A stretch of 9,864 nt of DNA from an uncultured Acidimicrobiia bacterium (GTDB taxonomy: Bacteria > Actinomycetota > Acidimicrobiia > IMCC26256 > CALEDW01), in assembly GCA_937949585.1 (NCBI GenBank), contig CALEDW010000042.1:1-9864 (forward strand), given 5' to 3'. This document shows, one piece after another, positions 6,757 through 9,864 of this stretch. The notes below the pieces were generated by a model. The model made no database searches and had not been told where the DNA came from. It worked only from the letters and a program-made list of their open reading frames with translations. The position numbers and the translations under genes were made by a program. Each line of letters opens with the position of its first letter. Position 1 is the stretch's first letter.

Positions 6757-7938
6757 TCACACCAAGCGCAGACGCTCTGCCGGCAGCTGCACCGCCACCG
6801 GCATCCCCACGCGCCAGGGGTGTGGCTCCCGGTTGGCCACCAGGGCCTGCACGGTTGCCCCGCCCGGAAGGCGGGTGACGACGGTGGTCACCGCACCCAC
6901 GTAGACGACCTCGTCCACGATCGCCGGCACGACGTTCTCTCCTTCAGCGGGGGGTGGGAGCAGACGCACGCACTCGGGCCGGATCACCAGACGGGCCGGG
7001 CTCGACGTCGGCGGCGTCCCGAGGACCCGGAGGCGGAACGCGCCGAGTCGCACCTCCCATTCCCCCTCCGCCGTCGGGACCGCGCCGTCCGGGCGCAGCA
7101 GGTTCGCCACCCCGAGGAAGTCGGCCACGAACGCGTTCATGGGCTCCTCGTAGACCTGGCGAGGCGATCCGATCCCCACCACCCGCCCCCGGTCCATGAC
7201 CGCCAGCCGGTCGCTCATGGTGAGCGCCTCTTCCTGGTCGTGGGTCACGTAGCAGAACGTGATGCCGACCTCGCGCTGCAGCGCCGCCAGTTCGCCCTGC
7301 AGGGCCTTGCGCAGCTTGGCGTCCAAGGCCCCGAGCGGTTCGTCGAGCAGCAGGACCGCCGGGCGCAGCACCAGCGCCCGGGCGAGCGCCACCCGCTGCT
7401 GCTGCCCACCCGACAGCTGCGCCGGGCGGCGCCGCTCCAGCCCGTCGAGGCGCACGAGCGAGATCGCGTCGGCCACCCGCCGGGTCCGCTCGCTCTTCGA
7501 GAGGTCCTTGCGCCACCGAAGCCCGTACGACACGTTGCCGACCACGTCGAGGTGCGGGAACAAGGCGTAGTTCTGGAACACCGTGTTCACCGGTCGGCGG
7601 TGTGCCGGAACCCGCGACATGTCGACGCCGTCGATGCGCACCGCGCCGGCGTCGGGCTCTTCGAAACCGGCGATCATCCGCAGCGTCGTCGTCTTCCCAC
7701 ACCCAGAGGGGCCGAGGAGTGAGAAGAACTCGCCCGGCTCGATCACCAGGTCGATCCCGGCCACCGCCTCGTGGTCGCCGTAGCGCTTCGTGAGCCCGAC
7801 GAGCTCGACCCGGCCTCCCGGGCGGCCCCCCCGGCGACCGTTCGGCGGGCCGGCCGTACGCCGGTCGGGCCCGGCGGCGGAGTCGTCGGCAACGGTCGCA
7901 CCGGCACCCGGCTCCGCCCGGTCATGCCGTGCCCACAT
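6757..7938 (-). CDS. ABC transporter ATP-binding protein, PotA type
   Basis: A 393-residue cytoplasmic ATPase, the motor of the polyamine-type importer. It shows Walker A GPSGCGKT (76-83), the Q-loop glutamine 122 in VFQNYALFPH, signature LSGGQQ (175-180), Walker B VLLLDEP (195-201), D-loop GALD and switch His233. A C-terminal regulatory TOBE-like domain runs from about 280 to 393 (LVIRPECVRLL at 317-327). The ATG at 7938 is the only in-frame start before the nucleotide-binding domain; it adds an unusual, disordered-looking Gly/Pro/Arg-rich leader of about 42 residues. No clear ribosome binding site precedes it, consistent with a leaderless message from the promoter at 7947-7976. It is convergent with the permease operon and divergent from the second Rieske gene, so its expression is uncoupled from the permeases. 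Confidence 0.95.
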   Translation of the reverse strand: MWARHDRAEPGAGATVADDSAAGPDRRTAGPPNGRRGGRPGGRVELVGLTKRYGDHEAVAGIDLVIEPGEFFSLLGPSGCGKTTTLRMIAGFEEPDAGAVRIDGVDMSRVPAHRRPVNTVFQNYALFPHLDVVGNVSYGLRWRKDLSKSERTRRVADAISLVRLDGLERRRPAQLSGGQQQRVALARALVLRPAVLLLDEPLGALDAKLRKALQGELAALQREVGITFCYVTHDQEEALTMSDRLAVMDRGRVVGIGSPRQVYEEPMNAFVADFLGVANLLRPDGAVPTAEGEWEVRLGAFRLRVLGTPPTSSPARLVIRPECVRLLPPPAEGENVVPAIVDEVVYVGAVTTVVTRLPGGATVQALVANREPHPWRVGMPVAVQLPAERLRLV

Positions 7939-7946
7939 CGCGCAGC

Positions 7947-7976
7947 ATCATGCCCGCCCCCGGCCCGCGCTGTCAC
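7947..7976 (-). promoter_or_regulatory. Candidate promoter of the PotA-like ATPase gene
   Basis: Reading the minus strand, GTGACA (7976-7971; five of six bases of TTGACA) and CATGAT (7952-7947; four of six of TATAAT) are 18 bases apart. The ATG of the ATPase follows eight bases after the -10, so transcription would start at or next to the start codon, explaining the missing ribosome binding site. The elements lie 58 bp from operator 2, so direct repression from that site is not obvious. Confidence 0.45.
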
Positions 7977-7982
7977 GCCTCG

Positions 7983-8026
7983 GCCCGGCACCGCCACACC
8001 CGCCCGGCACCGCCACACCAGCCCGG
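7983..8026. repeat. 19-bp-period tandem repeat, two full copies plus a remnant
   Basis: The 18-base unit GCCCGGCACCGCCACACC occurs at 7983-8000 and exactly again at 8002-8019, one base (C or A) separating units. A third start (GCCCGG) follows at 8021-8026. The array is non-coding and lies between the ATPase promoter and operator 2. It could be a replication-slippage product or a protein-binding array; nothing decides between them. Confidence 0.7.
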
Positions 8027-8033
8027 CTACCAC

Positions 8034-8053
8034 TACTGACTGACCGATCAGTC
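8034..8053. promoter_or_regulatory. TetR-type operator 2 (between potA-like gene and second Rieske gene)
   Basis: TACTGACTGACCGATCAGTC contains the perfect inverted repeat GACTGA-CCGA-TCAGTC and the TACTGACTGA-N4-TCAGT pattern found at 3508-3526. Only the central four bases differ over the shared 19. It overlaps the -35 and spacer of the promoter read for the downstream Rieske-TetR unit. Binding by the TetR protein of that unit would give negative autoregulation; that is inference. Confidence 0.75.
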
Positions 8054-8065
8054 CGTCGCTATCGT
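8036..8065 (+). promoter_or_regulatory. Candidate promoter of the second Rieske-TetR unit
   Basis: CTGACT (8036-8041) and TATCGT (8060-8065) are 18 bases apart and match -35 and -10 hexamers at four of six positions each. The GTG start of the Rieske gene follows only six bases after the -10, which suggests a leaderless transcript of the kind common in actinobacteria. Operator 2 covers the -35 and part of the spacer. Confidence 0.5.
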
Positions 8066-8071
8066 GGGGCC

Positions 8072-9157
8072 GTGGCCACCACGCTGCCCGGGTCCTGGTA
8101 CGCCGACCCCGCACATCATCGTCGGGAACTCGACCGCGTCTTCCGGCGCTGCTGGGTCGGGGTGGGTCTCGACACCGACGTGGCCGAACCCGGCTCCTAC
8201 CTGGCGGCCACCGTCGGGCCGGTCCCGGTGGTGGTGGTGCGAGACGCCGAGCGCACGCTGCGGGCGTTCCTGAACGTCTGCCGCCACCGCGGCGCGCCGC
8301 TCGTCGAAGGCACCGGGACGGCCCGGGCGTTGGCCTGCCCGTACCACGGCTGGGTCTACCGCCTCGACGGGTCGCTGGCCCGGGCCGCCGGGGTCGGCAA
8401 CCCGGAGGAATTCGACCCGTCCTGCTCCGGACTGCTCCCCGTGGCGGTGACCACCTTCGCCCGCTCGGTGCTCGTGAACCTCGACCCGGCGGCGGCGCCG
8501 TTCGACCCCGGGCCGCTGGCCGCAGGGCTCGCGCCCTACCGGCTCGAGCACCTCGAGGTCGACCGCCGGGACCGCTACGTGTGCCGCGCCAACTGGAAGG
8601 TGCTGCTGGAGAACTACTCGGAGAACTACCACACCCCGTTCGTGCACACCCAGCTCCCCGCCGCCGGCTACGAGTACCCGATGGAATGCGACGGTCCGGT
8701 CGTGTTCGCCTGGGACCGGCCGCTGGCACCCCGCGACCGCAGCGAGGAGGCCCTGGCGCGCTTTCGGCCGCGGGACGCCGGCTGGGCGGGCGTGGCGGAC
8801 TGCCCGGCACCCGAGCCGTTCAACAACGGCGCCTACGTGACGGTGTGGCCGAACACGATGCTGTCGATGTTCCACGGCTTTGCCGCCACCTTCCGCCTCA
8901 CGCCCACCGCGGCGGACACCACGATCGTGGAGCGCGACTACCTGTGGGATCCCGGCGTGCCCGAGGAGCGGCGCGCCGCCCAGTACGAGGCGACCCGCGA
9001 CGTGGTGGCCCAGGACCTGCGGATCTGCGAGGCGCTGCAGCGCACCTACGACGCCGGCTGCTCGGCCCACGGCGTGCTGTCCACGCTCCACGAACGCGGC
9101 GTCGCCCACCTGCACGGGCTCTTGCGGGCAGCACTCGGCGAGCCGGACGGGGGATGA
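8072..9157 (+). CDS. Second Rieske non-heme iron oxygenase alpha subunit, quaternary-amine-oxygenase-like
   Basis: A 361-residue protein, shorter than and clearly different from the Rieske protein at 610-1851. Rieske ligands are Cys70/His72 (NVCRHRG) and Cys89/His92 (CPYHGW). The catalytic iron site reads NWK (174-176), then E184-x2-H187-x4-H192, with Asp315 in VVAQDLRICE as likely third ligand. Glu184 is the bridging residue, as in carnitine/betaine-type oxygenases. These enzymes hydroxylate a substrate using O2 and electrons from a separate reductase, often causing N-demethylation or C-N cleavage. The start is GTG 8072: it is the only start fitting the domain's N-terminus, it lacks a good ribosome binding site and sits right behind a -10-like hexamer. 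Longer open frame upstream runs through the operator and is not coding. The TetR gene follows directly. The substrate is not determined. Confidence 0.94.
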   Translation: MATTLPGSWYADPAHHRRELDRVFRRCWVGVGLDTDVAEPGSYLAATVGPVPVVVVRDAERTLRAFLNVCRHRGAPLVEGTGTARALACPYHGWVYRLDGSLARAAGVGNPEEFDPSCSGLLPVAVTTFARSVLVNLDPAAAPFDPGPLAAGLAPYRLEHLEVDRRDRYVCRANWKVLLENYSENYHTPFVHTQLPAAGYEYPMECDGPVVFAWDRPLAPRDRSEEALARFRPRDAGWAGVADCPAPEPFNNGAYVTVWPNTMLSMFHGFAATFRLTPTAADTTIVERDYLWDPGVPEERRAAQYEATRDVVAQDLRICEALQRTYDAGCSAHGVLSTLHERGVAHLHGLLRAALGEPDGG

Positions 9158-9864
9158 CGCGGCCGGCCCAGACGCCCGGCCGCGGCGGCCGGGACCGCCG
9201 GTACGATCCGGGGGTGCCCACCCCCCGGACCCGCACCCGCCAGCGGGTCAGCGTCGAGCTGCGTCGGGCCGAGATCCTCGCCGCGACCCGGGCGGTGGTA
9301 CTGGCCAAAGGGTTCGCCGGCACCCGCGTCCAGGACGTGGCGGCGCACCTCGGGGTGAGCACGGGGCTCATCCACTACCACTTCTCCTCGAAGGACGACC
9401 TGCTGGCCGAAACGCTGCGCTTCGCCGCCGACGCCGAGATCCAGCGGCTGGAGAAGGCGGTGGCCGCCGCCGACGACGCCCTGGCCCGTATCGACCGGGT
9501 GGTGCAGGCCTACGTTCCCGGCCGGCGCGACCTGTCGTGGCAACTGTGGATCGACGCCTGGGGAGCGGCCCTGCGCAACCCGCGCCTGCGGGAGATCTCG
9601 ATGGAACTCGACCAGACCTGGGTCGGGTTGCTCGAGCGCATCATCACCGAGGGGGTGGCCGAAGGCCGGTTCCGCTGTGCGGACCCCCGCGCCGCCGCCT
9701 GGCGCCTGAGCGCCCTGATGGACGGCCTCAGCCTCCAGGTGGTGCTCCACCGCCGGTTGCTGGGCAAGGCCGAGATGCTGCGACTCACCCGTGAGGCGAT
9801 CGCCGCCGAGCTCGGCTTCGAGCCCGCCGCCTTCGAGCGGCTCGGGCGCGCCCGGGCCCGGTGA
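9154..9864 (+). CDS. TetR-family transcriptional regulator, BetI-like
   Basis: A one-component repressor. Counting from the GTG at 9214 (216 residues), the helix-turn-helix spans about 36-60: VQDVAAHLGVS, then TGLIHYHFSSKDDLLAETL. The C-terminal ligand domain (WQLWIDAWGAALRNPRL, then SALMDGLSLQVVLHRRLL at 166-183) resembles the BetI-type TetR C-terminal domain, whose namesake responds to choline. Two starts compete. ATG 9154 overlaps the Rieske stop as ATGA and gives 236 residues, but the extra 20 (Arg/Gly/Pro-rich) show no family similarity and cover a perfect hairpin. GTG 9214 lies six bases after a TACGAT hexamer and gives the usual family length. Coordinates use the longer form; I lean slightly to the shorter. 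Co-directional with the second Rieske gene and the only regulator here, it is the likely ligand-sensing repressor acting at both operators. The gene ends with its stop exactly at the window edge. Confidence 0.93.
   Translation: MTRPAQTPGRGGRDRRYDPGVPTPRTRTRQRVSVELRRAEILAATRAVVLAKGFAGTRVQDVAAHLGVSTGLIHYHFSSKDDLLAETLRFAADAEIQRLEKAVAAADDALARIDRVVQAYVPGRRDLSWQLWIDAWGAALRNPRLREISMELDQTWVGLLERIITEGVAEGRFRCADPRAAAWRLSALMDGLSLQVVLHRRLLGKAEMLRLTREAIAAELGFEPAAFERLGRARAR
9175..9193 (+). terminator. Strong GC hairpin between the Rieske stop and the inner TetR start
   Basis: CCCGGCCG and CGGCCGGG form a perfect 8-bp stem with a 3-base loop (CGG), 18 bases after the Rieske stop. No T-tract follows. It may lower read-through into the regulator gene or protect the Rieske message 3' end. 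If the TetR protein starts at 9154 it lies inside coding sequence instead. Confidence 0.35.
9202..9207 (+). promoter_or_regulatory. Possible internal -10 element for a leaderless TetR transcript
   Basis: TACGAT lies six bases before the GTG at 9214, the same spacing as TATCGT to the GTG of the second Rieske gene. No convincing -35 is visible upstream. It suggests separate, constitutive low-level expression of the regulator; weak evidence. Confidence 0.3.

Noticed and set aside
7983..8026. CRISPR array
   Set aside because: The repeats are separated by a single base with no spacers, and no cas genes are present.

Overview
The window is very GC-rich, with strong G/C at third codon positions, several GTG starts, one TTG start and 4-bp or longer stop/start overlaps. 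This suggests a high-GC actinomycete (Actinomycetota, perhaps an acidimicrobial-type lineage). The lineage is inferred from composition and protein character only; there is no rRNA or marker gene here.

Layout. (1) A leftward operon runs from 3464 to the left edge: an FAD-dependent amine-oxidase/phytoene-dehydrogenase-like oxidoreductase, then a Rieske non-heme iron oxygenase, then a class III (glutamate-1-semialdehyde aminomutase-like) aminotransferase cut off by the window edge. The genes overlap as GTGA and TGATG. (2) Divergent from it, a rightward operon (3577-6723) encodes a PotD-type Tat-exported lipoprotein and two permeases of the PotB and PotC types. (3) The matching PotA-type ATPase lies convergently on the minus strand (6757-7938). 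(4) Divergent from the ATPase, a second, different Rieske oxygenase (8072-9157) is followed by a BetI-like TetR regulator (ending at 9864).

Regulation. Both divergent intergenic regions carry the same 19-bp element, TACTGACTGA-N4-TCAGT, which contains the inverted repeat ACTGA-N4-TCAGT. It overlaps plausible promoter elements. It looks like the operator of the TetR protein encoded at the right end, tying transporter, oxygenases, flavoenzyme and aminotransferase into one substrate-inducible regulon.

Interpretation. The parts fit uptake and oxidative breakdown of a small cationic nitrogen compound: a polyamine/quaternary-amine-class importer, two Rieske enzymes with the Glu-type bridging residue and NWK...EN..E..H....H active-site layout seen in betaine/carnitine-type oxygenases, a flavoprotein oxidase/dehydrogenase, a PLP aminotransferase and a BetI-like repressor. 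The exact substrate cannot be read from the sequence. No Rieske reductase partner is present; it may lie beyond the left edge or elsewhere in the genome. I do not recognise this exact gene set as a named pathway, and it is the main candidate here for an undescribed catabolic system.
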